DNA of 64,000 nt from Planctomycetaceae bacterium UBA4732 (lineage in GTDB: Bacteria; Planctomycetota; Planctomycetia; Gemmatales; Gemmataceae). The notes below the pieces were generated by a model that was not told the origin of the DNA, made no database searches, and was given only the letters and a program-made list of their open reading frames with translations. Below, piece after piece: positions 16,198-25,533 of the stretch. Position numbers and translations under genes: made by a program. The stretch's first letter is position 1; the number at the start of each line of letters is the position of its first letter. The stretch lies in NCBI GenBank assembly GCA_002404095.1, contig DHJA01000077.1:37378-101377 (forward strand), read 5' to 3'.

Positions 16198-19100
16198 TCA
16201 AATTGGGGAAGGAATGATCGCGCTCTCGCCCGCAGAACCGTTAACGTCGGCCGTAGGACGCCTCTCGCTCTCGCCGTCACCGTTCTCCTCCGAGTTCGGA
16301 CGGCCGTTTGGCGAGGCGGTGCGTTCCCTCGACTCCTCCTCCACGTCCTTTTCGTCGGCCGGCGGAAGTCTGTCCGGTAAGACCAGCGAGTACAACGCCG
16401 GTACCACAAACAGGGTGGTAAACAAACCGGCCACCAGGCCGCCGAGCACCGCGCGTCCCAGCGGGGTGTTGGCTTCGCTGCCTCGCGCTAACCCCAAAGC
16501 CATCGGCAGGAGGGCAAAGAACGCCGCCAACGCCGTCATTACCACCGGCCGGACGCGCACCGACGCCGCATGAACGATGGCATCCGTTGGGCTGAGACCC
16601 TCCGTCCGCCGTAGGTTCTGCGCGAAGTCAGTCAGCAGCACGGTGTTGGACACCACGATGCCCACCATGAAGATCACGCCAAGCAAGGACTGCACGTTGA
16701 CGGCCGTCCCCGTTACGAACAGGATCGCGATTACGCCGACCAAGCCGATCGGCACGGCTGAGAGGATCACTAGGGGGGTCAGCCACGATTTGAACAGGGC
16801 CACCATGAGGAAATAGATCAGCAAGGAAGCCAGGATCAAGCCGATTCCCAGGTTGATGAACGTGTCATTCATACGGGAATACTCGCCGCTGAGCGTGATC
16901 CGGCTGCCCTCCAACGGCGCCTTGGCGTCCGATGTGGGGTCGAACGGCGTCCACACGCCGCGCCGCGCCGCCGTCCATAGACCCCACAGCATCTTGTCCT
17001 TGACGGGCTGGCCGAATCGGGCGAGTACGGCGTAAACGTCGTCCGCGACGTGGCCCAGGTCGCGCCCGTGGACGCCCATCGTCAAGTCAATGGTGGGCTG
17101 CAACGTCGTGTGCGTAATCTCGGCCGGCACCTTGGCAGGCCGCACCGACGCCATGTTGCGGAGCGGAATTGACTTCTTTTGCGAGGGACTGTTGATCGGC
17201 ACGTCCAGAAGCGTTTCGATGTCCGTAATATCCTCTTCACGATACGCGACGCCGACGTAGTACTGGTTGTGGGTGACGGGGTCGATCCAGAAGTTCTTCT
17301 TGTTGAATTGGATGCTCGAGTTCAGCGCGGCCACGAGGTTCTCCATCACTTCCATCTGAGTCAACCCCATGTCCGCCGCTTTGGCCCGGTCCACATCGAC
17401 GATGTATTCCGGGTAGTCCAGGCGCTGAATGATCCGGCAATCGACCACGCCGTTTACCTTGCGCACCTCCTCCTTGATGACCTCGGCCACGCGGTGGGCC
17501 TTGTCGAGATCCTTGCCGGTGATACGGACGTTGAGGGGAGTCGATTTGCCCTCGTTCATGGCGCCGCGGATCATGCCGCCGGCGTCGAAGGAGAACTCCA
17601 GCTTATTTTTCGTGAACTCGGGCGAGTTGGCGAAGGTATCGCGGAGCAGTTCCACGGCCTCCTGGGCCGACCGGCCGCGATTCTCCGTCATCTGGACCTT
17701 GACGACCGCGTCCATGGGTCCGGAGTTGGGCGTGTAGGCGGCCGACCAGTCGGCGACGACGCCGATCTCGCTTATGACCAATTCCACGTCGGCACCCAGC
17801 TTGTCATGCACGACGTTCTCGACCTTGGCGATCTGTTTCTCCGTCTCCTCAATGCGCGTGCCGGGCCGCGCCCGCACGTACATCTCGAAGGCTCCAGCGT
17901 CCACCTCCGGAAAAAACTCGCGGCGCAGCCGCGGGCCGAGTCCCAGCACGACCACGACAAGTAAGAGGACGGCGGCGCCGACGACGAGCAGACGGCGGCG
18001 CATGGCCGCCCGAAGCAGGGTGACATAGCCCTGGATGGTGAGGTTGATCAGCGACTCCCACCGGGCGAACGCCCGGCCCAATAATCCCTTCCTCTGGGAG
18101 TTTTCGTGATCGCTGCGGTGTTCGTAGTCCTTGCCGAGGTGCGGTTGCGCCTGCGGGCCGTGGGAGTGCGTCCACAGGGAGCACAGGGCGGGGACGAACG
18201 ACATCGACAGCAGGAAGGCCGAGATCATGGCGAAGGCGACGGCCATGGCCATCGGGCGGAACAGGAACGCTCCCATGCCCGGCATCAAGGCCAGCGGGGC
18301 CAGCACCAGCAGCGTACAGCAGCAAGCGACCAGCGCGGGCAGGGCGACCTCACTCGTGCCGACGAACGCCGCCAGCTTCGGCCGGACGCCCAGCCCCAGA
18401 TGGCGGTGGGTGTTCTCCAGGCAGATGATGGCGCTGTCCACCAGCGGGCCGATGGCCAGCGACAGCCCGGCCAGCGTCATTACGTTGATGGTGTTGCCGG
18501 TGTAGTACAGGCAGGTGATCGCCCCCAGAACCGCGACGGGGATGGTCAGAATGGCGATCAGCGTCATCCGCCATTCGCCCAGGAAGAAGAGGATCACCAG
18601 CGAGCAGAGGACTGCCCCCAGCACCCCCTCTTCCACCAGGCTCTCGATGGACTTTTGCACGTAAATGGATTGGTCCATCACGACCTTGAGGTCGATGTCG
18701 TTGTGCGTCAGCTTGTTCTTCATCTCCGGGACCGCCTTCTTCAGGTCGTTGACCACGCTTAGTGTGCTCGAACCCTGCTGGCGGAACACCGGGATGTAGA
18801 CCTCGCGCCGGCCGTTGACACGGACCACGTTGGTCTGGATAAAGCTGGCGTCCGTGGGCGTCGCCACGTCCTTGAGGAAAACGACCTTATCGCCCTCCTT
18901 CTTGACGGGGATGTCGCCCATGCGATCGATCAACTCGTACATCGCGTTGGAACTCATGGCCAAATCGCGCTTCCCGAACTTGGCGTCGCCGGTCGGCAGG
19001 AAGATGTTGTACTTGTCGATGGCGCTCATTAGATCGAGCGGCGACAGGTCGCGCGCCTGCATCCGGTCGCGGTCCATGTAGGCCATGACCGCCCGCACCT

Positions 19101-19644
19101 TGCCGCCGTAAACGACGGGCGCGACCGAGCCGGGCACGGCCATAATCATGTTGCGGACCTCATAACGGCCCGCGTCGTACAGGATCGACTCGGATTCGTT
19201 CTTGCTGTCCAGAGCCACCAGGCAGATGGGCGTCGTGCCGGTGGGGTCGAAGGGCAGGATGACCGGGGGGAGCGTTCCCGGCGGCAGATTGGGGATGGCT
19301 GCCGACGCCAGCGAATTGACCTGCGTCAGGGCGCCGTTGGGGTCGATGTCTTCGCGGTAAAAGTTGCGGACGATGCTGCATCCGACGATGGAACGCGACT
19401 CCTGGCGGGCCGTGCCGGCGGCCTGGCCCGTCCAGCGCTCCATGCGGTTGGTAATGTCCTTCTCGACGTCGGTGGCCGGCATGCCGCTGTAGAACGTCAG
19501 CACCTGCACGGCCGGGCTTTTGAACGGCGGCAGGATGTCGATGGGAATCATTAGGACGGCCAGCGCGCCGAGTACGCTGATGCTCAGGACCGCGACCACG
19601 ACGGCGTACCAGTTGCCGAGGGAAAACTTGATCAGACCATTCAT
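16198..19644 (-). CDS. RND-family efflux transporter permease
   Basis: 1148-aa inner-membrane pump of the AcrB/MMPL superfamily with a first TM (AVVVAVLSISVLGALAVLMI), a large periplasmic loop, a TM2-6 cluster, a second loop and TM8-12. In TM4 the segment GPLVDSAIICLEN keeps one of the two AcrB aspartates (second is Ser), a pattern nearer to metal or atypical RND members. The C-terminal 50 residues are a charged cytoplasmic tail. It lies downstream of its adaptor gene with 89 nt between. Substrate cannot be inferred. Confidence 0.92.
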   Translation of the reverse strand: MNGLIKFSLGNWYAVVVAVLSISVLGALAVLMIPIDILPPFKSPAVQVLTFYSGMPATDVEKDITNRMERWTGQAAGTARQESRSIVGCSIVRNFYREDIDPNGALTQVNSLASAAIPNLPPGTLPPVILPFDPTGTTPICLVALDSKNESESILYDAGRYEVRNMIMAVPGSVAPVVYGGKVRAVMAYMDRDRMQARDLSPLDLMSAIDKYNIFLPTGDAKFGKRDLAMSSNAMYELIDRMGDIPVKKEGDKVVFLKDVATPTDASFIQTNVVRVNGRREVYIPVFRQQGSSTLSVVNDLKKAVPEMKNKLTHNDIDLKVVMDQSIYVQKSIESLVEEGVLGAVLCSLVILFFLGEWRMTLIAILTIPVAVLGAITCLYYTGNTINVMTLAGLSLAIGPLVDSAIICLENTHRHLGLGVRPKLAAFVGTSEVALPALVACCCTLLVLAPLALMPGMGAFLFRPMAMAVAFAMISAFLLSMSFVPALCSLWTHSHGPQAQPHLGKDYEHRSDHENSQRKGLLGRAFARWESLINLTIQGYVTLLRAAMRRRLLVVGAAVLLLVVVVLGLGPRLRREFFPEVDAGAFEMYVRARPGTRIEETEKQIAKVENVVHDKLGADVELVISEIGVVADWSAAYTPNSGPMDAVVKVQMTENRGRSAQEAVELLRDTFANSPEFTKNKLEFSFDAGGMIRGAMNEGKSTPLNVRITGKDLDKAHRVAEVIKEEVRKVNGVVDCRIIQRLDYPEYIVDVDRAKAADMGLTQMEVMENLVAALNSSIQFNKKNFWIDPVTHNQYYVGVAYREEDITDIETLLDVPINSPSQKKSIPLRNMASVRPAKVPAEITHTTLQPTIDLTMGVHGRDLGHVADDVYAVLARFGQPVKDKMLWGLWTAARRGVWTPFDPTSDAKAPLEGSRITLSGEYSRMNDTFINLGIGLILASLLIYFLMVALFKSWLTPLVILSAVPIGLVGVIAILFVTGTAVNVQSLLGVIFMVGIVVSNTVLLTDFAQNLRRTEGLSPTDAIVHAASVRVRPVVMTALAAFFALLPMALGLARGSEANTPLGRAVLGGLVAGLFTTLFVVPALYSLVLPDRLPPADEKDVEEESRERTASPNGRPNSEENGDGESERRPTADVNGSAGESAIIPSPI

Positions 19645-19733
19645 TCAGATCCACCCTTTGAAATCGTCGATCGGACATAGAGGCGCCAACTTTTTGGCGA
19701 GCCAGGGCTCACGCCCCGCCGCTCGCCGTTGTG

Positions 19734-21119
19734 TTAGTGACTCTTCGGCTCCTCTGGCGCCTCGGGGGAAGCGACGACCGCCGCCCCGTCCACTAGATCG
19801 CCGGTAGGGTGCAGGACGATCTGGTCGTCGGCCTCCAGCCCCTTCGGGATCGCGATCCGCACCCCGTTGTCGCTTCCGACGATCACCGGGGTCAGGCAAG
19901 CCTTCCCGTCCCGCACGACGAAGACCGACCCTTTGCCCTGTTCTCCCTTCCCCGTCAGGCAGGACGACGGCACGGAGAGGAGGTCGGCGCTCTGATCGAG
20001 GAAGATGGTGACGTGGCCGTACATGCCCTGCGCGATCTTGCCCGTCGGGTTTTTTTCCAGGTCGATTTCCACGTGCATCGTGCGGCTGCCGGTATCCTCG
20101 GAGCTGGCCGTCCGCGACACTTTGGCCTCGAGCGGCGGCCCCGGCAGGGCGTCGATCTCGACGACGGCGCGGTTGCCCACGTTGCAGTACGGCACGTCGC
20201 GATCCGGCATCTGGAAGACCACGCGCATCTTGTCCGTCCGCTCCACGGTCAACAGCGGCCGGCTGCCGCCGTCCGTCGCCGCCCGAACGTAACCGCCCGG
20301 GTCCATCGCGCGGTAGGTGATGACGCCGGTGTACGGAGAGGTGATGGTGGCGAATTGGACCATGACCTGGGCCTTCTCCACCTCAGCCTTGGCGACCTTG
20401 ACGTCGGCCGCGGCGGCCACCACGTCGGCTTGGGCCTGGAGAACCTTGGCGTCCGCCGCCGCCACCATCGCGTTCGCCTTGGCCAAGGTCGCGTGGGCCT
20501 CGTCCTCGGCCGCCACGGCCGCGTCGCGATCGTCCTGGTGCTCGTCCACCAGGCGCTCGTCGATGACCGGGTTGCGCCCGGCGTTGTAAAGATCCTGCAT
20601 GCGGCGGAACTGCTTCCCCCGGAACACGGCCTTGGCGTGGGTGCTCGTGATGGCGGCTTGTGCCCGGACGACCTCCGCCTTGGCCGCGCTTACGTCCGCT
20701 TGGGCGCTGACAACGTGGGCGTCCATCTGGGTGACGTGGGCCTGCGCCGCCTCTACCGCGGCCCTATGCCGCTTGACTTGTTTATCGAGGTCCGGCACGT
20801 CCACTTTGGCGAGCACCTGCCCCGTGGTCACCCGATCGCCGATGTCCACGGTCTGGGTTTTCAGGTAGCCCGACGCGCCCGCGACCAACTCGGCCGACTC
20901 GAAAGACTGGACCGACCCCGGCCCCTTGCTGGTGCGCGGCATCGCCCCCTTCAGAGGATGCGTCACTTCGACGCGAATTTCGTCGGAGGCGGTGGGTTCG
21001 CCCTCGTCTCGGGCGAGCGTTTCCGGCGATCCTGAGCTTTTCGTCAAGTAATAGGCGCCGCCGGCCGTAAACGCGAGCGCGACCGCCGCCACGACTAACC
21101 ACCATTTCCATATCGACAT
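19734..21119 (-). CDS. Periplasmic adaptor (membrane fusion protein) of RND pump
   Basis: 461 aa with an N-terminal membrane anchor (KWWLVVAAVALAFTAGGAYY), a biotinyl-lipoyl-like barrel split by a long Ala-rich coiled-coil hairpin (VEAAQAHVTQMDAHVVSAQA onward, about residues 120-260) and C-terminal beta-barrel domains (ITSPYTGVITYRAMDPGGYV). It links the RND pump to a TolC duct. Only 3 nt separate it from the upstream UspA-like gene, so the three form one operon. Confidence 0.92.
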   Translation of the reverse strand: MSIWKWWLVVAAVALAFTAGGAYYLTKSSGSPETLARDEGEPTASDEIRVEVTHPLKGAMPRTSKGPGSVQSFESAELVAGASGYLKTQTVDIGDRVTTGQVLAKVDVPDLDKQVKRHRAAVEAAQAHVTQMDAHVVSAQADVSAAKAEVVRAQAAITSTHAKAVFRGKQFRRMQDLYNAGRNPVIDERLVDEHQDDRDAAVAAEDEAHATLAKANAMVAAADAKVLQAQADVVAAAADVKVAKAEVEKAQVMVQFATITSPYTGVITYRAMDPGGYVRAATDGGSRPLLTVERTDKMRVVFQMPDRDVPYCNVGNRAVVEIDALPGPPLEAKVSRTASSEDTGSRTMHVEIDLEKNPTGKIAQGMYGHVTIFLDQSADLLSVPSSCLTGKGEQGKGSVFVVRDGKACLTPVIVGSDNGVRIAIPKGLEADDQIVLHPTGDLVDGAAVVASPEAPEEPKSH

Positions 21120-21122
21120 AAT

Positions 21123-21596
21123 TCACCTGTTTGAATCGTGTTTGGCGTAAGGCGTTCCGGGGACGGCCACAAGGGTTAAGGAGTCGGGTAGACCCTTTAA
21201 GTCGCTCATTATGTCCCCGAACAGCCAACGCCGCCAGTGAGAAACAACGCGCCGCTCCACGAACACATGCGAGCAGCGGCGCCACTGGGCCGCGCGAGCC
21301 ACGGCCGTACGCACGTCCCACCCCGTCACGAAATCGAAGTCGGCGGTTAAGCCGCGTTCGGCGAAAGCTTCCGCCACGAACCGCTCGCGGATTCGCGCCT
21401 GCGTCTCGGAGCCGGCCACTGTCAATACGACCGGCGCGATCCGGAGCGCTTGGCAAAAGGTGACGACCGTTTCCAGAAAACCGTCCCCAGGCCTCCCGTA
21501 ATGATTGAGGATCAGGGCGCGAGTGGCCGGCGCCAACGCTCCTGTCGCCGGAGCCGATTCGTCGAGCAATACTGACACGCTGTGGAACATTCGCAC
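21123..21596 (-). CDS. UspA-like universal stress domain protein
   Basis: 157 aa. The alternating strand-helix pattern (RALILNHYGRPGDGFLETVV, IAPVVLTVAGSE, DFDFVTGWDVRTAVARAAQ, SHVFVERRV) and the final LTLVAVPGT strand fit a UspA/rossmann-like alpha/beta fold, although the ATP-binding G-x2-G-x9-G(S/T) signature is weak. It is the first gene of the adaptor-pump operon, so it may be a stress-linked regulator of export. Role uncertain. Confidence 0.6.
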   Translation of the reverse strand: MRMFHSVSVLLDESAPATGALAPATRALILNHYGRPGDGFLETVVTFCQALRIAPVVLTVAGSETQARIRERFVAEAFAERGLTADFDFVTGWDVRTAVARAAQWRRCSHVFVERRVVSHWRRWLFGDIMSDLKGLPDSLTLVAVPGTPYAKHDSNR

Positions 21597-21607
21597 CTAG
21601 CCCCTGG

Positions 21608-22312
21608 TTATGTTTTGACGACGCACTCGGCCGCGTTCAAGACGGCCAGGGTGAGAAAATGAAGAAAGCTACAGGCGACCTCCCTTTCGTCGCCGGCGCG
21701 ATCTCGAACGATCACCGGGCATTCCCCTTCATCCATTTTAGTCGTATCAAAATAATACGACCTGCCTTCTCCATCCTCCGTGAACTTCACATAATGCGGG
21801 GGACGGGTCGAATCTAGGTGATTCATGAGGACGATGTCGCCCCACAGGCGGTCGCGTGGCAGCCCGAACAATTCGTGTTCGGGCGACGACTGGGAGCCAA
21901 AGGACCGGAGGAAGGCGCGGTAGCTTTGCGGCAAGGGGGCGCCTAATTCACGCTCCACGGCGTCCAGTTCCAGGTCCGTCACGGCGCTCAGCCGGTTCGG
22001 CAAAGTGCCGAACCGCCGGTATATCAGCGACGTGACGTTTTTGGTGAGCTGAGCCTCGAATTCCGTGAATCGCCTCTCCAGGCGCCGCTCTGGTTGGGGG
22101 ATATTAGGCGGGTTTCGGGACTGGTCCTCTTCACGCCCTTTGCGGAGTAGCGCCGTCCCGCGGCGCACATGCACTTCCTCCCGGTCCACCGTGACGCAAG
22201 GAGGAGCCTTGACGCCAAGGCGGGCCACGCCTGCGTGAACGGCCAAGACGACCAAACGAATCCGGCCATCGATCACGATCTCTTCACCGACCCGGCGACT
22301 CAATACTAACAT
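21608..22312 (-). CDS. CsrA domain fused to SMI1/KNR4 (SUKH) domain
   Basis: 234 aa. Residues 1-50 are a full CsrA: MLVLSRRVGEEIVIDGRIRL, then GVARLGVKAPPCVTVDREEV, including the N-terminal Leu4 strand and the DREEV arginine used for GGA RNA binding. After a basic, proline-rich linker (51-100), residues about 105-225 read as a SUKH/SMI1-KNR4 domain (LELDAVERELGAPLPQSYRA, then FLRSFG; YYFDTTKMDEGECPVIVRDR). CsrA is normally 60-70 aa alone, so this is an unusual fusion. SUKH proteins are often immunity proteins or protein-interaction modules; here it could tether RNA regulation to a partner. Sits 11 nt upstream of the UspA gene. Confidence 0.82.
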   Translation of the reverse strand: MLVLSRRVGEEIVIDGRIRLVVLAVHAGVARLGVKAPPCVTVDREEVHVRRGTALLRKGREEDQSRNPPNIPQPERRLERRFTEFEAQLTKNVTSLIYRRFGTLPNRLSAVTDLELDAVERELGAPLPQSYRAFLRSFGSQSSPEHELFGLPRDRLWGDIVLMNHLDSTRPPHYVKFTEDGEGRSYYFDTTKMDEGECPVIVRDRAGDEREVACSFLHFLTLAVLNAAECVVKT

Positions 22313-22566
22313 TGGTGTCCTTCCTTGGTTCAGAGGCGAGGGAGCGATCTTTTACCGGGCGACAGTCCTTCCCATGCGGCGTACTACTCGCCTCGAGTAA
22401 AGCAAGCGTCGTGCCGCGCGGTCGGCCGCAACGCGCCTTTCTGCAACTCCTTGTTTGGTCTAGGGATGTGGAAGACTTTCCGGAAAAGAGGTTTCGCCGT
22501 GAAACGGAGGATTACTTCAGGCGCGAGCGGGTATCGGCCGACGCGGGCGACAATCGCCCGCCTCGC

Positions 22567-24021
22567 TCATTCGCCGGCGCCGTCTTGTTGGGGAACGTCC
22601 TCGGTAACAACTCGGTCCACCGTCATGCCAAATGTGCGCAGCTTGTGCCTCAACGTCGCTCGGGTCACGCCAAGTACCTCGCTCGCCTGGGTCTGGTGCC
22701 CATGCGTATAGCGCAAGACTCGTGTCAGCAGCAGACGCTCGACGGCGGCGACGACCTCTTCGTGAAGGGGGCCGACCGGGTGGCGGAGCCGGGCGTCGAT
22801 GAACGCCGACAGGTCGAACGACTCCGCGCTTGAGGCATCGGCCGACGCCGGCGCGGCGGAAGGCGTCCCAAGTAGGTGTTCCGGCAGGAATTCAGGAAAG
22901 AGGAGGTGGCCGGAGGCGTTAAGCATGGCCTGCTTGACAACGCCTTGCAACTCGCGGACGTTGCCCGGCCATGCGTAGTTTTGCAGAAGTTCCAGCGCTT
23001 CCGGGGCGAAGCCTCGCAGGTCCAGGTTCAACTCCCGGTCGAAGCGGAACAGGAAGAAGTGGGCCAACTCCGCAACGTCCTCTAGCCGTTCCCGCAACGG
23101 CGGGACGCGGAGGGAGACGGCGTTAAGGCGATAATAGAGGTCCTTACGAAACCGTCCTTCCGCGACCAATTTCGGAAGATCCTGATTCGTCGCGGCCAGG
23201 ACGCGCACGTCGGATTGGAGCGTCTCGTTGCCGCCGAGGCGCTCGAAGCGTTGATCTTGTAGTACGCGCAGCATTTTGGCCTGCAAGGCAGGCGTCATGT
23301 CGCCGATTTCGTCGAGGAACAGCGTACCCTTGTCGCATTGCTCGAACTTGCCGACGCGGCGCCGATCCGCGCCAGTGAATGTACCCTTTTCGTGTCCGAA
23401 TAGTTCGCTTTCGAGCAAAGTCTCCGGAATGGCGGCGCAGTTGATCGCTAGGAACGGCTTGTCGGCTCGCCGGCTGTGCTGGTAAAGGGCGCGGGCGACC
23501 AGTTCTTTGCCCGTGCCGCTCTCACCTAGAATCAGGACGTTGACATCTTGGGGAGCGATGCGGCCGACGGTCTTGCACATCTCTTGCATAACCGGGCCGC
23601 GACCCACGATGCGGTCGCCGGCGTCGTCAGCGGGCAGAACGGCAGGGACGCTCATCAGACGCGCCGCGTCGAAGGCCCGCTGTAGCACCTGGCTGAGCCG
23701 TTCGAGGTCCACCGGCTTGACGAGGTAGTCGAAGGCCCCTCCCTTCATGGCCTCGATGGCCGTGTCGGTGGTGCCATGGGCCGTGATGAAGACAACCGGC
23801 CGACGAGGCGCGCGTGCGTGGATTTCGCGGAAGAGATCGAGGCCCGAACGGTCGGGCAACTGGATGTCCAAGACGATCACGTCCGGGGTGTGTTCGACCA
23901 CTTGCGCCAGTCCGTCGGCCGCCGTGGCCGCCGTCAACACGCGCACCCCTTCCTCCGTAAAGACCCGGCGAAACGAATAGCGTACACTTTCTTCATCGTC
24001 AATGACCAGCAAGGTCGGCAT
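22567..24021 (-). CDS. Sigma-54-dependent response regulator (NtrC/PgtA type)
   Basis: 484 aa in three domains: receiver (DIQLPDRSG with phospho-acceptor Asp52), AAA+ sigma-54 activator (Walker A GESGTGKE, sigma-54 loop GTFTGA, Walker B LFLDEIGD, arginine-finger FRKDLYYRL) and a Fis-type helix-turn-helix near the end (VLGVTRATLRHKLRTFGMTV). GTFTGA replaces the usual GAFTGA, a known tolerated variant. Overlaps the upstream kinase gene by 23 nt. It would activate sigma-54 promoters in response to the kinase. Confidence 0.95.
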   Translation of the reverse strand: MPTLLVIDDEESVRYSFRRVFTEEGVRVLTAATAADGLAQVVEHTPDVIVLDIQLPDRSGLDLFREIHARAPRRPVVFITAHGTTDTAIEAMKGGAFDYLVKPVDLERLSQVLQRAFDAARLMSVPAVLPADDAGDRIVGRGPVMQEMCKTVGRIAPQDVNVLILGESGTGKELVARALYQHSRRADKPFLAINCAAIPETLLESELFGHEKGTFTGADRRRVGKFEQCDKGTLFLDEIGDMTPALQAKMLRVLQDQRFERLGGNETLQSDVRVLAATNQDLPKLVAEGRFRKDLYYRLNAVSLRVPPLRERLEDVAELAHFFLFRFDRELNLDLRGFAPEALELLQNYAWPGNVRELQGVVKQAMLNASGHLLFPEFLPEHLLGTPSAAPASADASSAESFDLSAFIDARLRHPVGPLHEEVVAAVERLLLTRVLRYTHGHQTQASEVLGVTRATLRHKLRTFGMTVDRVVTEDVPQQDGAGE

Positions 24022-25501
24022 GATTTTCCTCCGGGGGCGGCGGTGGCACGGTGATCAGGAAGCACGCGCCGCCTTCGGGGCGGTTGGACGCGGTGATGCG
24101 GCCGCCGTGTTCCTCAAGGATGCGGTTGGAAATAGACAGTCCCAATCCGGTCCCGGTCGGTTTCGTGGTGACGAAGGGCGTGAACAATCGGTCGGCCATC
24201 TCCGCCGGGATGCCGGCGCCGGTGTCGCTCACGGCGAGCCGGACGGCGCCCGACGCCTGGGCTGTCAGTTCCACGTCTAGGCGTCCGCCTTGGGGCATGG
24301 CGTCCAGCGCGTTGAGCAAAAGATTGACGAGGACCGTGCTAAATTGCCCACGGTCCACGCAACCGACCGCCGGTTGCTCAAGCCCGTGCAGTGTCACAGC
24401 GACCGATTGCTGTTGCGCCCGGCCGCGGACGAGATCGCGGGCCTGAGTCACCAGGTCGCGCAAGTCACAGCGACAGCGCTGAGGGGCCGGCAGACGAGCG
24501 AAGTCCAGGAAGCCTTGCACCGTCTGTTCCAGGCGGGCGACTTCGCCGTGGATAACGCGCAAATCCTCGGCGTTGAGTGGCGTGGGATTGCGAGACCGTA
24601 AGGCCGACTCGACGAGCATCTTGATCCCCGTCAGTGGATTGCGGATTTCATGGGCTACGCCGGCGGCGAGTTGTCCGACGGCGGCCAGCTGATCGGCGCG
24701 CAGCAACTCGCGTTGATGCTGCTGGGCGCGCTCGGTCACCTCTTCAACCTTGCGGACTATCGTTTGCATTTCGCGGTCGAGGCTCTGAAGATCGCCGTCG
24801 GCCGCCACGCTAACCGTGGCCACGTCGTGATCGAGATGCTGCGCGAGATCCTTGACGTGAACGCTCAAACGATAGATCGACTGGCTCAGCCCGCGCGCCA
24901 TGCCGTAGCCCATGATGAGGCCGCCCACCGGCCCGGCCAGACCAAGCAAAACCATCGCCACTTCGGCCTGCCTGGTGACGGACAGGTTCTCTTGGGCCGA
25001 CGCGTCCATCGCCTCCTTATTCACGCGCATCAAGGACTGACAGGGATCGACGACGTGACGGATCGGATGGGAGTCCATTAGCTTACGAAACGCAGCCGGA
25101 GTGCGGTTGGGACCGACCTCGGTTCGCAGCTGAGTCTGCTCCGACTGATAGCGCCGGTATCCCTCTTCGATCTCCGAAACCCAGTGCTTTTCCTCCGGAG
25201 TGTGGCTGGCTTGGCGTGCGGTCGCCAGGGCTTCCTCAAACTGCCGTTGGTCGGTTTCGATGAGATCGAGTTCGTCGGGACTGGGTTCCATTAAGTAAAG
25301 GAGATTATGGAACCGCAATTGCCGAACCCGGATTTCCAGTTCCTGCGCGGCCTGTAAACTGGCGACGTTGCGGGACAGGATATCCGTCATGTTGGCCTGA
25401 AGCCGCGTGACGTAGAAGACGCTGACTAGGCACGCGGCGAACAAGAGGAGGCCGATGACCACCGCCGGGCCTGTCACGCGTAGCAGGATTTTGGGATTCA
25501 C
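23999..25501 (-). CDS. Membrane sensor histidine kinase
   Basis: 500 aa: TM helix at about 10-32, a periplasmic four-helix-bundle-like region (33-185), second TM (about 187-207), HAMP-like linker, HisKA with VAHEIRNPLTGIKMLVESAL and a HATPase domain ending GTGLGLSISNRILEEHGG. The periplasmic bundle with no PAS domain suits sensing of a binding protein. It lies between the binding protein gene (32 nt upstream) and the response regulator. Confidence 0.93.
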   Translation of the reverse strand: MNPKILLRVTGPAVVIGLLLFAACLVSVFYVTRLQANMTDILSRNVASLQAAQELEIRVRQLRFHNLLYLMEPSPDELDLIETDQRQFEEALATARQASHTPEEKHWVSEIEEGYRRYQSEQTQLRTEVGPNRTPAAFRKLMDSHPIRHVVDPCQSLMRVNKEAMDASAQENLSVTRQAEVAMVLLGLAGPVGGLIMGYGMARGLSQSIYRLSVHVKDLAQHLDHDVATVSVAADGDLQSLDREMQTIVRKVEEVTERAQQHQRELLRADQLAAVGQLAAGVAHEIRNPLTGIKMLVESALRSRNPTPLNAEDLRVIHGEVARLEQTVQGFLDFARLPAPQRCRCDLRDLVTQARDLVRGRAQQQSVAVTLHGLEQPAVGCVDRGQFSTVLVNLLLNALDAMPQGGRLDVELTAQASGAVRLAVSDTGAGIPAEMADRLFTPFVTTKPTGTGLGLSISNRILEEHGGRITASNRPEGGACFLITVPPPPPEENHADLAGH

Positions 25502-25533
25502 CTCGGTCTCCTCTCTCGCAAACTCGCCGCTTG

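Noticed and set aside
19809-21035. 408-aa plus-strand open frame
   Set aside because: Antisense to the RND adaptor gene; His/Arg-rich composition typical of a shadow frame.
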